Source of the DNA: JAAZNO01 sp012798275
GTDB taxonomy: Bacteria; Chloroflexota; Anaerolineae; B4-G1; SLSP01
Direction of reading: 5' to 3'
DNA length: 61,483 bases
Assembly: GCA_035347995.1 (NCBI GenBank)
Contig: DAOPQD010000009.1
Location: 1 to 61,483 of the forward strand
Shown here one piece after another: positions 40,630 to 49,415 of this stretch. The translations under genes were made by a program, and so were the position numbers. The notes below the pieces were generated by a model, which was not told the DNA's origin, searched no databases, and was given only the letters and a program-made list of their open reading frames with translations. Every line of letters begins with the position of its first letter. The first letter of the stretch is position 1.

Positions 40630-41796
40630 ATGCAGATCAAACGGCTCCCAGACGATTTCGTGGTAGAAGAGCACGTGCACCTTCCCGGACAGCATGGCCC
40701 TTATGCCTACTACCGGGTGGAAAAACGCAATCTCTCGACACTGTCGGTGCGCGACGAGATGGCGTCTTTGTTGAAGGTCACCCCCAGTTACCTGTCATTT
40801 CCGGCCTTCAAGGACCGCTCCGTGGTAGCGGTGCAATACACCAGCGTGCGCAAGCGGGCGCCCGAACGGCTGGAGGGGCGGGGGTTTGTCGCCGAGCGCA
40901 TCGCCTGGGGGTCGCGCGCGCTGCGGCCTACGGATTTGGTGGGCAATCGTTACACGCTGACGCTCCGCGACCTCGATGCGCAGCAGGCCGCCGCCATTGC
41001 TCCCCTGGTGCAGACTTTGGGCGAAAAGGGCCTCCCCAACTACTTCGACGATCAACGCTTCGGCTCGTTCTCCACGCACGGCTTTATCGGCAAGGCGATT
41101 TTGATGCGCGACGCCGAAAGGGCCGTGTGGTTGTACCTGGCCGGGCCGATGGCCGGCGACAGGCGGGAGATCCGCAATTTCAAGCGGCTGGTGCGCACGC
41201 ATTGGGGGCAATGGGGCTATCTGCTCCATCAGGCGCCGCAACCCTCGAATTTCCGCAGCGTGTTAACTTTCCTCAAGGACAACCCGCAGGATCACCGCAA
41301 GGCGCTCAACCTTATCCACGATCGGCTGCTTTCCATCTATCTCGTGGCCTTCCAGTCGTGGATCTGGGATCGCATTTTGGGACATTATCTGACCAGTCTG
41401 GGGTACACGGATCCCACGATCCTGATCACGGGGCTGGACTTCCCCCTGCCGCCGGCGTTACCGGAGGAGCTGCTGGAGATGCAGCTCTCGATGCCCAACC
41501 TCACTGTCCGTTACCCTGACGCGGTGCTGCCGTCGGTGGAAGCGGTGCTCGGCGAGGAAGGGATGACGCTGGAGGACTTCAAGGCGCGGATCCTCCGGCG
41601 GGTCTATCTGCCCAAAGGGGAGCGCTTCATCTGGTTCAAGCCTTCGGAGGTCGTGGTCGGAGACGTCACGCCCGATGTGGTTTTCCCCGAGCGCTGGGCC
41701 GTGCCGGTGTCATTCACCCTGGCTCCGCGACAATACGCGACGTTGCTGGTCAAAGCGATAGCGGCCCATTTGGGAGTGCACGTCCGTGTCCGCTGA
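40630..41796 (+). CDS. truD: tRNA pseudouridine synthase D family protein
   Basis: A 388-residue pseudouridine synthase of the TruD family, which modifies U13 of some tRNAs in E. coli. The N-terminal DDFVVEEH, the catalytic segment FPAFKDRSVVAVQYTSV (the usual AGLKDRRAVTTQ region, with the catalytic Asp), and PNYFDDQRFGS are family signatures. The length is near that of the archaeal and eukaryotic members. A gaaggg site lies about 10 nt before the ATG. Its end overlaps the next gene by 11 nt. The exact RNA target is not known. Confidence 0.9.
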   Translation: MQIKRLPDDFVVEEHVHLPGQHGPYAYYRVEKRNLSTLSVRDEMASLLKVTPSYLSFPAFKDRSVVAVQYTSVRKRAPERLEGRGFVAERIAWGSRALRPTDLVGNRYTLTLRDLDAQQAAAIAPLVQTLGEKGLPNYFDDQRFGSFSTHGFIGKAILMRDAERAVWLYLAGPMAGDRREIRNFKRLVRTHWGQWGYLLHQAPQPSNFRSVLTFLKDNPQDHRKALNLIHDRLLSIYLVAFQSWIWDRILGHYLTSLGYTDPTILITGLDFPLPPALPEELLEMQLSMPNLTVRYPDAVLPSVEAVLGEEGMTLEDFKARILRRVYLPKGERFIWFKPSEVVVGDVTPDVVFPERWAVPVSFTLAPRQYATLLVKAIAAHLGVHVRVR

Positions 41797-42592
41797 TCCG
41801 GGCTTTCACGCAGCAGCGACGGCGGACACTTCGGTGATTGTTTTGGGGACAGCGGCAGCGCTGGCAGACGCTGAGCGCGCCAACACCTATCTCGCCGTCG
41901 TCCGGCACGGGCGTTACTGGTTGGTGGATTGCGCCGACAGTCCCATCGGGCGGTTGCAGCGCGTGGGGCTTGATCCGCTGGCGGTGCGCGGGGTCATCAT
42001 CACGCACTTCCACCCGGATCATGTGTTTGGGCTGCCCATTTATCTGATGGGACTCTACCTGCTGGGATTCTTCCACAAATGCGTGCGCCGCGAGCCGTTG
42101 CCGATCTACGCCCCGCCGGAAGCGCTGCAGCTGGTGCGCGCCATGATCGGCCTGTTTCAGATGCAGGACTGGACGGAGATGTTCTCGCTGGAATATCACC
42201 CCATTGAGGCCCGTTCGGGGTGGGCGGTGGCTGAGGACGAGGATTTCATCATCGTCGCTGCGCCAACCCATCACAGCGTCAGTTCGGTAGCGTTGCGGTT
42301 TATCGCTAAGAATACTGGACGCAGCCTGGTCTATTCCGGCGACACGGCTCCCTGTCCTGAAGTCGAGGCGCTGGCCTGGGGGACGGAGCTGTTGATTCAC
42401 GAAGCTGCCGGGGCGGGTTTTGGGCACGCCTCGGCGGCGGAGGCGGGGATGGCGGCGACGCGGGCCAACGCCGCCCGGTTGCTGCTGGTGCACTACTTCG
42501 CCGAGGCAAAGCCCCGCCTGCTGGCTGAGGCTCAACAGACGTTTTCCGGGCCGATACAGATCGCCGAAGAACTGGCGACTTACGCATGGTAG
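41786..42592 (+). CDS. Metallo-beta-lactamase fold hydrolase (RNase Z-like)
   Basis: A 268-residue MBL-fold protein. The metal motif THFHPDH (73-79) is intact, and later SGDTAPC and the terminal VHYF supply the other expected ligands. It is nearest in layout to the RNase Z/arylsulfatase-type branch (VIVLGTAAA, NTYLAVVRHGRYWLVDC). The reaction is unknown. The start is GTG at 41786, overlapping truD; the two are co-translated. The region between it and murJ is only 58 bp. Confidence 0.85.
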   Translation: MSADPGFHAAATADTSVIVLGTAAALADAERANTYLAVVRHGRYWLVDCADSPIGRLQRVGLDPLAVRGVIITHFHPDHVFGLPIYLMGLYLLGFFHKCVRREPLPIYAPPEALQLVRAMIGLFQMQDWTEMFSLEYHPIEARSGWAVAEDEDFIIVAAPTHHSVSSVALRFIAKNTGRSLVYSGDTAPCPEVEALAWGTELLIHEAAGAGFGHASAAEAGMAATRANAARLLLVHYFAEAKPRLLAEAQQTFSGPIQIAEELATYAW

Positions 42593-42650
42593 GGCCGCGC
42601 CATGGCTCCCTTTGTGGACCTCCTCTCTCTGTGCCTGGGACCTCGCGCTC

Positions 42651-44204
42651 ATGAGTGATTCACGACAGCGGGCTCTCCGCAACATGCTCATCGTGATGGG
42701 AGCCTTCGCTCTCAGCCGCGTCCTGGGCCTGGTGCGACAGATGGTCTTCAGCTACTATTTCGGCGCGGGCGGGGAGATGGATGCCTACGTCGCGGCGGCC
42801 CGCATCCCTGAATTGCTGTTCCTCGTCGTTGCCGGCGGCGCGCTGGGATCCGCTTTCATCCCCATGTTCACCACCCGCCTCACGCAGGGCGACACTGACG
42901 GCGCCTGGCGCCTGTCATCGGCCATCATCAACCTCCTTATCGTCATTATTCTGCCGTTGAGCCTCCTCGCGATAGCGCTGGCCCCCTGGTTGACGCGCGT
43001 CCTGATCGCGCCGCAGTTCTCGCCAGAGCTGCAGGCGCAAACGACGTTGCTGCTGCGCATCATGCTGCTCTCGCCGGCGATTTTCGGCGTGAGCGGGATT
43101 TTGATGGGCGTGCTCAACGCGCATCAGCACTTCCTGATTCCGGCGCTCGCCCCGAGCCTCTACAACGTCGTGCTTATCCTCGGTGCGGTGTGGGGCGGGC
43201 GCACTGGCGCCGGCGCGTTGGGTGCCGCGATGGCGACGGTCGTGGGGGCGCTGGTGCATTTGCTCTCGCAGGTGTTGGGATTGCGCCTGTTCCCCGCGCG
43301 CTACAATCTCACCTTTGGGCGCGGCGATGGCGCCGTCCGTCAGGTGCTCGTGCTGATGTTGCCCCGCATGTTGGGTGTGGCTGCGGTGCAATTCAATTTC
43401 GTCATCACCAACAGCCTCGCTTCGGGCCTGGGGACGGGCGCAGTCTCGGTCCTCAACTATGCCTGGAATCTGATGACGTTGCCGCAGGGCATCATCGCGC
43501 AGGCGATTGGGACAACGGCCTTCCCCACGTTTTCCGAGCAGGCGGCGCGACGGGATTTCGCGGCATTGCGGGCCTCGGTCTCCGAGATGTTGCGGATGAC
43601 GTCAGCGTTGCTGTTCCCCTCCGCGGTGGGCTTGATCGTGCTGGGACGACCGCTCATCGCGCTCTTGCTGGAGCGGGGAGCCTTCGACGCGGCTTCGACG
43701 AACGCGGTCGCGGGGGCGCTGGCCTTCTTTGCGCTGGGGCTGATCGGCAACGGCCTGATCGAGATTGTCGCGCGGGTGTTTTTCGCGCTGCACGATACCT
43801 GGACGCCGACGCTGGCGGCGATCGTTGCGGTGGCGGTGAATCTGATGTTGGGGCTGCTCCTGCCCGGCGTCTTTGCGCGGCTGGGACTGTTGCCCTACGC
43901 GGGCCTGGCCCTGGCCAACAGCGTCGCGGCGTTGGTGCAGTTGGGCGTGCTGTTGCGCCCGGTCAGCGCGCGCCTTGGCGGGATAGGAGGCCGGCAGATT
44001 TTGCGGCAGGCGTGGCGGTCCCTGGCGGCAAGTCTGGGGATGGGCGCGGTGCTGGCGGGCTGGTTGCAGCTGGCCCCCTCGCAACCGCTCGTGGCGGGCG
44101 GGGTGGGGGTGTTGCTGGGCATCGGCGTGTACTATGGCCTGGGGCGAGCCTTCGGCGTGACGGAGCTGCAGGAGACGTTGCAGCTGTTACGGCATCGCAA
44201 GTGA
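42651..44204 (+). CDS. murJ: Lipid II flippase MurJ (MviN family)
   Basis: A 517-residue polytopic protein of the MOP superfamily. The N-terminal ALSRVLGLVRQMVFSYYFG, then AARIPELLFLVVAGGALGSAFIPMF, LLRIMLLSPAIFGVSGILMGVLNA and LMTLPQGIIAQAIGTTAFPTFSEQ are MurJ/MviN signatures. About 14 membrane helices are expected from the hydrophobic pattern. The frame is open upstream to 42420, but the ATG at 42651 starts the conserved protein. It would flip the lipid-linked wall precursor. It lies in a run with murA and near the FhaA-like gene, which in mycobacteria acts on this protein. Confidence 0.93.
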   Translation: MSDSRQRALRNMLIVMGAFALSRVLGLVRQMVFSYYFGAGGEMDAYVAAARIPELLFLVVAGGALGSAFIPMFTTRLTQGDTDGAWRLSSAIINLLIVIILPLSLLAIALAPWLTRVLIAPQFSPELQAQTTLLLRIMLLSPAIFGVSGILMGVLNAHQHFLIPALAPSLYNVVLILGAVWGGRTGAGALGAAMATVVGALVHLLSQVLGLRLFPARYNLTFGRGDGAVRQVLVLMLPRMLGVAAVQFNFVITNSLASGLGTGAVSVLNYAWNLMTLPQGIIAQAIGTTAFPTFSEQAARRDFAALRASVSEMLRMTSALLFPSAVGLIVLGRPLIALLLERGAFDAASTNAVAGALAFFALGLIGNGLIEIVARVFFALHDTWTPTLAAIVAVAVNLMLGLLLPGVFARLGLLPYAGLALANSVAALVQLGVLLRPVSARLGGIGGRQILRQAWRSLAASLGMGAVLAGWLQLAPSQPLVAGGVGVLLGIGVYYGLGRAFGVTELQETLQLLRHRK

Positions 44205-44231
44205 CGTGAGATTTCTGGGTGTGGGGTGAAG

Positions 44232-45074
44232 ATGTTGATCTCATTGACCACCGATTTTGGCGAACAGGACGGTTATGTGGGCGTGATGAAGGGCGTGATG
44301 GCGGGTATCGCGCCGGGAGCGACCTTCGTGGACCTCACGCATGTCCTTCCGCCGCAGGACATTCGCAGCGCGGCCTACGTCTTGTGGACGGCGTTGCCCT
44401 ATTTCCCGCCGGAGAGTGTCCATCTGGTAGTGGTGGATCCTGGTGTCGGCACTTCCCGCCGCCCCATCGCCGCGCGGACCGCTTGCGGGACGCTGGTCGG
44501 CCCGGATAACGGCGTCTTTTCCTATCTGTGGACGATCGCGCCGCCGACCGCCATCGTCGAGCTGGCCAATCCGCGCTACCGGCGTACGGACGTCTGCGCC
44601 ACCTTTCATGGGCGCGACATCTTCTCGCCGGCTGCGGCCTATCTGGCGCGGGGCGTGCCGCTGGAGGAATTCGGCCCGCCGGTGACCGATCCCGTGACAC
44701 TCTCGCTGCCCGCCCTGGAAGTGGAAGGCGACGTCCTGCGCGGCGAGGTGCTCTACGTGGATCATTTTGGCAATGTCATCACCAGCATTGGACGGTTGCT
44801 GTGGGAGGGTGAGCAGCTGCACCTGCGGCCAGCGTTCGGCAGCGCTCCGGCGGTGATGTTGTCCGCCGCCCGCTGTGCAGTCTTTGCGGCGGGACGGGCA
44901 CTGGGGGCGATCCGGCGCACCTACGGCGAAGTCGCGCCGGGCGAGGCGCTGGCGCTCGTGGGCAGCGAGGGCTTGCTGGAGCTGGCGGTCTCCCACGGGC
45001 ACGGCGGGAAAGCGCTGGGGCTGGAGATCGGCGCGCCGGTGCTGGTGCAAATGTACCAACGTGTGAACGGGTGA
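44232..45074 (+). CDS. SAM hydroxide adenosyltransferase (DUF62 family)
   Basis: A 280-residue protein (282 if begun at the GTG at 44226) of the DUF62 family, which converts S-adenosylmethionine and water to adenosine and methionine. Seen: LTTDFGEQDGYVGVMKG, HLVVVDPGVGTSRRPI, GPDNGVFSYLW, TFHGRDIFSPAAAYLA and VDHFGNVITSI. The ATG at 44232 is preferred, with the ggggtga site just upstream. The fluorinase/chlorinase relatives share the fold, but nothing points to halogen use. It lies between murJ and murA on the same strand. Confidence 0.9.
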   Translation: MLISLTTDFGEQDGYVGVMKGVMAGIAPGATFVDLTHVLPPQDIRSAAYVLWTALPYFPPESVHLVVVDPGVGTSRRPIAARTACGTLVGPDNGVFSYLWTIAPPTAIVELANPRYRRTDVCATFHGRDIFSPAAAYLARGVPLEEFGPPVTDPVTLSLPALEVEGDVLRGEVLYVDHFGNVITSIGRLLWEGEQLHLRPAFGSAPAVMLSAARCAVFAAGRALGAIRRTYGEVAPGEALALVGSEGLLELAVSHGHGGKALGLEIGAPVLVQMYQRVNG

Positions 45075-45094
45075 ACGTAGAAAGGGGAGTAGAG

Positions 45095-46408
45095 ATGCCC
45101 GAATACTTTACCATTGAAGGTGGAAGGCCGTTACGGGGAGAAATCGCCCCTAGCGGTAACAAAAACGCGGCGTTGCCGGCTCTGGCAGCGACGCTCTTGA
45201 CCGATGAGCCGGTCATCTTGCACAACCTGCCCGCCATCCGCGATGTACAGACGATGGGCGCCTTGCTGCAGACGCTGGGCGTGGAGGTGCAGCAGCGCGA
45301 TCCCCACAGCTGGGAATTGAATGCCGGGGGCGTGTCCGCGCCGCGCGCCCCCCAAGAAGTCGAGCAATTCGTGCAGGCCATTCGTGGCTCGATCCTCATC
45401 ACCGGGCCGTTGCTCGCGCGCCTGGGGGAGGCCGCGATCCCCGCGCCGGGCGGCGACGTCATCGGCCGGCGGCGGGTGGACACGCACTTCCTGGCGTTCG
45501 AGGCGTTAGGAGCGCACGTCACCGAGGGGCAGTACTATGGCGTCAAAGCCGAACGGCTCCATGGCGCGGATATTCTGCTCGACGAGGCCAGCGTGACCGG
45601 CACGGAAAACGCCGTGATGGCGGCCGTCCTGGCGCAGGGCACGACGATCATCCGCAACGCGGCGTCCGAGCCGCACGTGCAGGACTTGTGTCAGCTGCTC
45701 AACGCCATGGGCGCGCAGATCGAGGGCATCGGCACCAACGCGCTGGTGATTCAGGGCGTGGAGAAGCTCCACGGCGCCGAATTCACCGTCAGCGCCGACC
45801 ACGTCGAGGTGGGAAGCTACATCGCGCTCGCGGCGGCGACCTGCGGCGAATTGCTCATCCGCAACGCCGGGGCGCAGCATCTGCGCATGATCAAGATGGT
45901 CTTTGAACGCCTGGGCGTCACTTTTGAGATTCGCGGCGCGGACGTTTTCGTGCCTGCGGAGCAATCGCGGGTGATCGCTCCCGACATGGGCAACGCGATC
46001 CCGACGATCAAGGATGCGCCGTGGCCTGCTTTCCCGGCCGACTTGATGAGCATGACGCTGGTGCTCGCCACGCAATGCGACGGCGTGGTCCTCTTCCACG
46101 ATCACATGTTCGAGAGCCGGCTCTTCTTTGTGGATAAGCTGATCCCCATGGGCGCGCGCATCGTCCTCTGTGACCCACACCGCGCTTTGAGCTACGGCCC
46201 CTCGCCCCTCCACGGCGATGAGATGGAGAGTCCCGACATCCGCGCGGGTATGGCGCTGCTCGTCGCAGCGCTGGCGGCGGAAGGGCAGAGCATCATCCGC
46301 AATATCCGCCAGATTGACCGAGGGTATGAGCGCATTGAGGCCAAACTGGGTCCTCTCGGCGCGCGTATCCGGCGCTGCTCTGCCGATGAGTCACGGAGCG
46401 GCGGATGA
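45095..46408 (+). CDS. murA: UDP-N-acetylglucosamine 1-carboxyvinyltransferase with Asp at the catalytic Cys position
   Basis: A 437-residue enolpyruvyl transferase of the first committed peptidoglycan step. Typical segments: IAPSGNKNAALPALAATLL (catalytic Lys23 region), HNLPAIRDVQTM, ITGPLLARLG, VTGTENAVMAAVLA, AASEPHVQDLCQLLNAMGA and DIRAGMALLVAALAAEG. The loop that carries Cys115 in E. coli reads GGDVIGRRRVDTH, giving Asp121. This change is known to make MurA insensitive to fosfomycin (for example in mycobacteria, chlamydiae and Borrelia). The C-terminal half is more diverged than usual. The start at 45095 has gaaaggggag just upstream; a GTG at 45071 is less likely. It overlaps rdgB by 4 nt. 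Confidence 0.92.
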   Translation: MPEYFTIEGGRPLRGEIAPSGNKNAALPALAATLLTDEPVILHNLPAIRDVQTMGALLQTLGVEVQQRDPHSWELNAGGVSAPRAPQEVEQFVQAIRGSILITGPLLARLGEAAIPAPGGDVIGRRRVDTHFLAFEALGAHVTEGQYYGVKAERLHGADILLDEASVTGTENAVMAAVLAQGTTIIRNAASEPHVQDLCQLLNAMGAQIEGIGTNALVIQGVEKLHGAEFTVSADHVEVGSYIALAAATCGELLIRNAGAQHLRMIKMVFERLGVTFEIRGADVFVPAEQSRVIAPDMGNAIPTIKDAPWPAFPADLMSMTLVLATQCDGVVLFHDHMFESRLFFVDKLIPMGARIVLCDPHRALSYGPSPLHGDEMESPDIRAGMALLVAALAAEGQSIIRNIRQIDRGYERIEAKLGPLGARIRRCSADESRSGG

Positions 46409-46995
46409 AACCGCTGCGACTGGTCCTGGCGACTCACAATCACGGGAAGCGCCGTGAGTGGCAGGCGCTGCTGGAGGAGTTGCCGGTCACCCTCGTCCTG
46501 CCCGATGAGCTGGGCCTGAGCGAGCCGGTGGAGGAAACGGGGCGCACCTATCTTGAAAATGCGCTGCTTAAGGCGCGGACGTTGGCGGCGGCGTCGGGAC
46601 TGCCGGCGCTGGCGGATGATTCGGGCCTGGAGGTCGAGGCGCTCGATGGGGCGCCGGGCCTGCATTCGGCGCGGTACATCCTCGGCGGCGATGAGGTGCG
46701 TTACCGGGCGTTGCTCCGGGCGCTGGAAGGCGTCCCGCCAGAGCGGCGCGGCGCGCGTTTTCGCTGCGTCGCCGTGCTGGTGCTGCCCGACGGGCGGGAA
46801 TTCCACACCGAGGGCGTGTGCGAGGGCGTGATCCAGACAGCACCGTCGGGGGAAGGCGGCTTCGGCTATGATCCCGTCTTTTTCCTGCCGGAGCAGGGTT
46901 GTACGATGGCGGAGCTCTCCTTCGAGGCGAAGAACCGCATCAGCCATCGGGCGCGGGCGGCGCAGGCCATGCGCCGGGTGTTGGAGCAGCTATAG
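46405..46995 (+). CDS. rdgB: XTP/dITP diphosphatase (Ham1/RdgB)
   Basis: A 196-residue house-cleaning pyrophosphatase that removes inosine and xanthosine triphosphates. Seen: LVLATHNHGKRREWQALL, TYLENALLKARTLA, PALADDSGLEVEALDGAPG, GEGGFGYDPVFFLPE and the terminal KNRISHRARAAQAM. Length is typical. The ATG overlaps the murA stop (ATGA), so it is translationally coupled to it. A series of hairpins with T-runs follows. Confidence 0.95.
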   Translation: MKPLRLVLATHNHGKRREWQALLEELPVTLVLPDELGLSEPVEETGRTYLENALLKARTLAAASGLPALADDSGLEVEALDGAPGLHSARYILGGDEVRYRALLRALEGVPPERRGARFRCVAVLVLPDGREFHTEGVCEGVIQTAPSGEGGFGYDPVFFLPEQGCTMAELSFEAKNRISHRARAAQAMRRVLEQL

Positions 46996-47005
46996 GGCCG
47001 GTCGT

Positions 47006-47092
47006 GCCGCTAAAGCGGCTTTTTGGAAGGGATTTTTGTGGCGGAGAAAGTCCGCTACAAAAATCCCTTTTTTATCCCCGGCCTTCAGGCCG
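47006..47092 (+). terminator. Triple-hairpin terminator region after rdgB
   Basis: Three hairpins in tandem: gccgc/gcggc with ttttt (47006-47024); a 19-bp stem aagggatttttgtggcgga / tccgctacaaaaatccctt with a T-run (47027-47073); and cggcct/aggccg (47079-47092). The middle one has the same design as hairpin H2 of the family A elements but lacks their arms and terminal repeats. Confidence 0.85.
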
Positions 47093-47152
47093 CAGTTCTG
47101 CCACAGGAGATCAAAGGTGACGGCCCCGCTTCTGTGGACAGCCCGGCGGTCA

Positions 47153-47180
47153 TTGCTAACCTTGCCGCGTGTGTTAGAAT
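47153..47180 (+). promoter_or_regulatory. Promoter of the DUF4956-CotH-VTC operon
   Basis: TTGCTA (47153-47158), 16 nt, TAGAAT (47175-47180). A gagggtaa ribosome binding site follows before the ATG at 47214. Confidence 0.6.
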
Positions 47181-47213
47181 AGCACCGAGTTTATCAGAAA
47201 TGAGGGTAACGGT

Positions 47214-47885
47214 ATGCCTGATTTGAATCTGTCGCCGTCAACGTCATTGGCGAATGTGGTCTTGAACCTGACTGTGGGGTTGATCCTGGCGCTCGTCGTC
47301 GCCTGGTATTATGAACATTACGGGCAATCCCTTTCCAATCGGCGCAAGTTCGCGCAGCTGCTGCCGGTGTTGACGCTGACGACGGCGCTCATCATCACCA
47401 TCGTCAAGTCCTCGCTGGCGCTCTCGCTGGGATTGGTGGGCGCGTTGTCCATCGTGCGCTTTCGCACCGCAATTAAAGAACCCGAAGAGCTGCTGTTCCT
47501 CTTCATCGCCATCACGATTGGGCTGGGCGTGGGCGCCGATCAACGGTGGCCGACCGTCGTCGGCGTGCTGCTGCTTCTGGCCTACATGGCGATCCGCCTG
47601 CTGGTGCGACGTCGCCCGGCGCCGAGCAATCTGTACCTGAATGTGCTCCTTCACGAGGGGGCGGAGGAATCGTCGCTCTTCCAGCAGGTGAACGAACGCC
47701 TGTTGGCGCACGTGCCCGCCCTCGATTTCCGGCGCCTCGACAGCCGCGATGGAATGTTGCAGCTGACGTACTTCATCGAATGCGAGGACCCGCAGACGCT
47801 CGACGCCCTGATCACCGACCTCAAGCGTCATCTGCCGGTCGCTGAAGTGAGCTTCATCCAGCAGGAACAGGTATTGGGGGGCTAA
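47214..47885 (+). CDS. DUF4956 family membrane protein
   Basis: A 223-residue protein with three or four hydrophobic helices in the first 130 residues. Family segments are TIVKSSLALSLGLVGALSIVRFRTAIKEP and LFIAITIGLGVGADQ. A soluble C-terminal domain follows (about 140-223). DUF4956 proteins are repeatedly encoded beside VTC-domain and CotH genes, as here, which suggests a shared membrane complex. Biochemical function is not established. It is the first gene of a six-gene operon in which most genes abut or overlap. Confidence 0.87.
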   Translation: MPDLNLSPSTSLANVVLNLTVGLILALVVAWYYEHYGQSLSNRRKFAQLLPVLTLTTALIITIVKSSLALSLGLVGALSIVRFRTAIKEPEELLFLFIAITIGLGVGADQRWPTVVGVLLLLAYMAIRLLVRRRPAPSNLYLNVLLHEGAEESSLFQQVNERLLAHVPALDFRRLDSRDGMLQLTYFIECEDPQTLDALITDLKRHLPVAEVSFIQQEQVLGG

Positions 47886-49415
47886 GTGCGGGTTCAACAT
47901 TCCGGTCGCACCTCTACTTCTACGGCGAGGTTGAACACCCTTCCTCTGTTGCTGGGGCTGATCTTTCTGGCGGCTTTTGGGCTGGGATACCTGGCCCGGC
48001 AACAGCAGTGGGGCGAGGTGATGGTCGCCGGGGCCCAGGCGTGGGCGCGCTCTCCAAAGGCCGCGTTGACCGCCTGGCGGGCGCGGCAGCAGCTTCCGAC
48101 ACTCACCGTAGACCTCCGTTTTGCCGATTATGAGCAGCTCTCTTCCGCCCGTGAGCGCGCTTTGCAGCAAGGCGTGTACGTCCCCCTGTCTGAGGAAGCA
48201 GTCACGGCGGCTGTCACCTTTGCCGATGCAGGGGGGCAGGTCGCCGCTGAATTGCGCCTGCCGGGCGGCGCGGCGCAGGGGGCCGCTGACGCGGGCTGGA
48301 CTTTGGAGCTGCGTCCGGCCGGCGCGCGCGCCTGGCGGCGGCTGACGCCCGTCGTGGACGCGGCGCTCGCGTGGCGGCAATGGGGCTATCTGGAGACGCT
48401 GCGTCGGAATGGTTTCGCGGCGGCGACGTTGGAACCGGTGCGGCTCACCGTCAACGGCAGCTCGTGGGGGCTGTACCTGCTGGAAACGCCGGCGACGGAA
48501 GCGCTGACGGTCGGTTTCGACGCCCGCGCGGCCTGGCAGGCGTTGGCGGATGGCGAGGTGCTCGCCGATGGCGGGTTTCGCTACGCCGCGCCGGCGGTGA
48601 GCGCTGCCGACGATCCCGCCGCGCCGGCTGCCTGGGCGACCCTGGACGCGGCACTTGAGAGCGAGCGCGCCCTTTCGAGCGTGACCGATGCCGAGGCCCT
48701 GGGGCGCTTCGTGGCGTTGACCATGCTGTGGACGGGGGCGCCGGCCCCCGATTGGGCCAGTCTTCGCTGGAGCTATGACCCCGCGACGGGGCAGCTCGCG
48801 CCGCTGGGAAGCGCTCAGCCCGCCGACATAGCGCCCCTCCCCGAAGCCTTCTTCGACGATCCTGCGGTGCAGACAGCCATCGCCCGGGCGCTCATGGCCT
48901 ATAGCCAGCCGGGCTTCCTGGAGACGCTCCGCGGTGAATTCGGCGCTGACCTCGACGTGCAGGGGTACGTACTTGGCGGCGCGACCCGGGCCGGCGGCGA
49001 TCCCTGGCAGGCGCTGACGGCGCATCAACGCGCGATGCGCGCTCGCGTGGCGCCGGAGCATCCCCTGCGGGCGATGCTGGAGCCGGCGGGGGAGGATTTC
49101 GTGCTGCGCCTGACCTCTCTCCAGCCGTTTCCGCTGGAGGTGACGGGGCTGGACGTCGGCGGCGTGGCCCGGCGCGCCCTCGATCCCGCGTGGGTACGTT
49201 CCCAGGATCGTGCGCTCTTGCTGAAGGCTGAAAATGCCCTGGTGTTGCGCGCCATGGAGGGGGGGAGTCCTCAAACCGTGGAGCTGCTTCTTCCCCGTGA
49301 GGCACTCGCTCCCGGCGGCGAGCTGACGCTGTTCTGCCGTGTGTGGGACGCCGACGCGCCGGAAGGGCGCGTGGCGGTGCTCGAGACCCTGCCGCTTTTC
49401 GAGGAGACGCCATGA
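47886..49415 (+). CDS. Degenerate CotH-like protein
   Basis: A 509-residue membrane-anchored protein (helix about 16-37). The CotH-type segment VNGSSWGLYLLE (189-200) is well kept. The ATP/metal elements are not: the usual RLKG reads LRLPGG, and where the active paralogue at 50163 has FDND this protein has SAQP (309-312). It is therefore probably a pseudokinase or scaffold. It begins at a GTG directly after the stop of the DUF4956 gene and overlaps the VTC gene by 4 nt. Assignment rests on motif alignment with the other two CotH proteins of this operon. Confidence 0.65.
   Translation: MRVQHSGRTSTSTARLNTLPLLLGLIFLAAFGLGYLARQQQWGEVMVAGAQAWARSPKAALTAWRARQQLPTLTVDLRFADYEQLSSARERALQQGVYVPLSEEAVTAAVTFADAGGQVAAELRLPGGAAQGAADAGWTLELRPAGARAWRRLTPVVDAALAWRQWGYLETLRRNGFAAATLEPVRLTVNGSSWGLYLLETPATEALTVGFDARAAWQALADGEVLADGGFRYAAPAVSAADDPAAPAAWATLDAALESERALSSVTDAEALGRFVALTMLWTGAPAPDWASLRWSYDPATGQLAPLGSAQPADIAPLPEAFFDDPAVQTAIARALMAYSQPGFLETLRGEFGADLDVQGYVLGGATRAGGDPWQALTAHQRAMRARVAPEHPLRAMLEPAGEDFVLRLTSLQPFPLEVTGLDVGGVARRALDPAWVRSQDRALLLKAENALVLRAMEGGSPQTVELLLPREALAPGGELTLFCRVWDADAPEGRVAVLETLPLFEETP

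Noticed and set aside
44232..45074. Fluorinase or chlorinase
   Set aside because: The sequence follows the common DUF62 SAM hydrolase pattern, and nothing nearby suggests organohalogen metabolism.
45095..46408. EPSP synthase (aroA) as an alternative for the enolpyruvyl transferase
   Set aside because: The GNKNAALPALAATLL and HNLPAIRDV segments are MurA-specific, and the gene sits by murJ and rdgB.
47244..49274. A 676-codon frame on the minus strand opposite DUF4956 and CotH genes
   Set aside because: Shadow frame: low-complexity Arg/Gln/His content, no ribosome binding site, and antisense to genes in a coherent operon.
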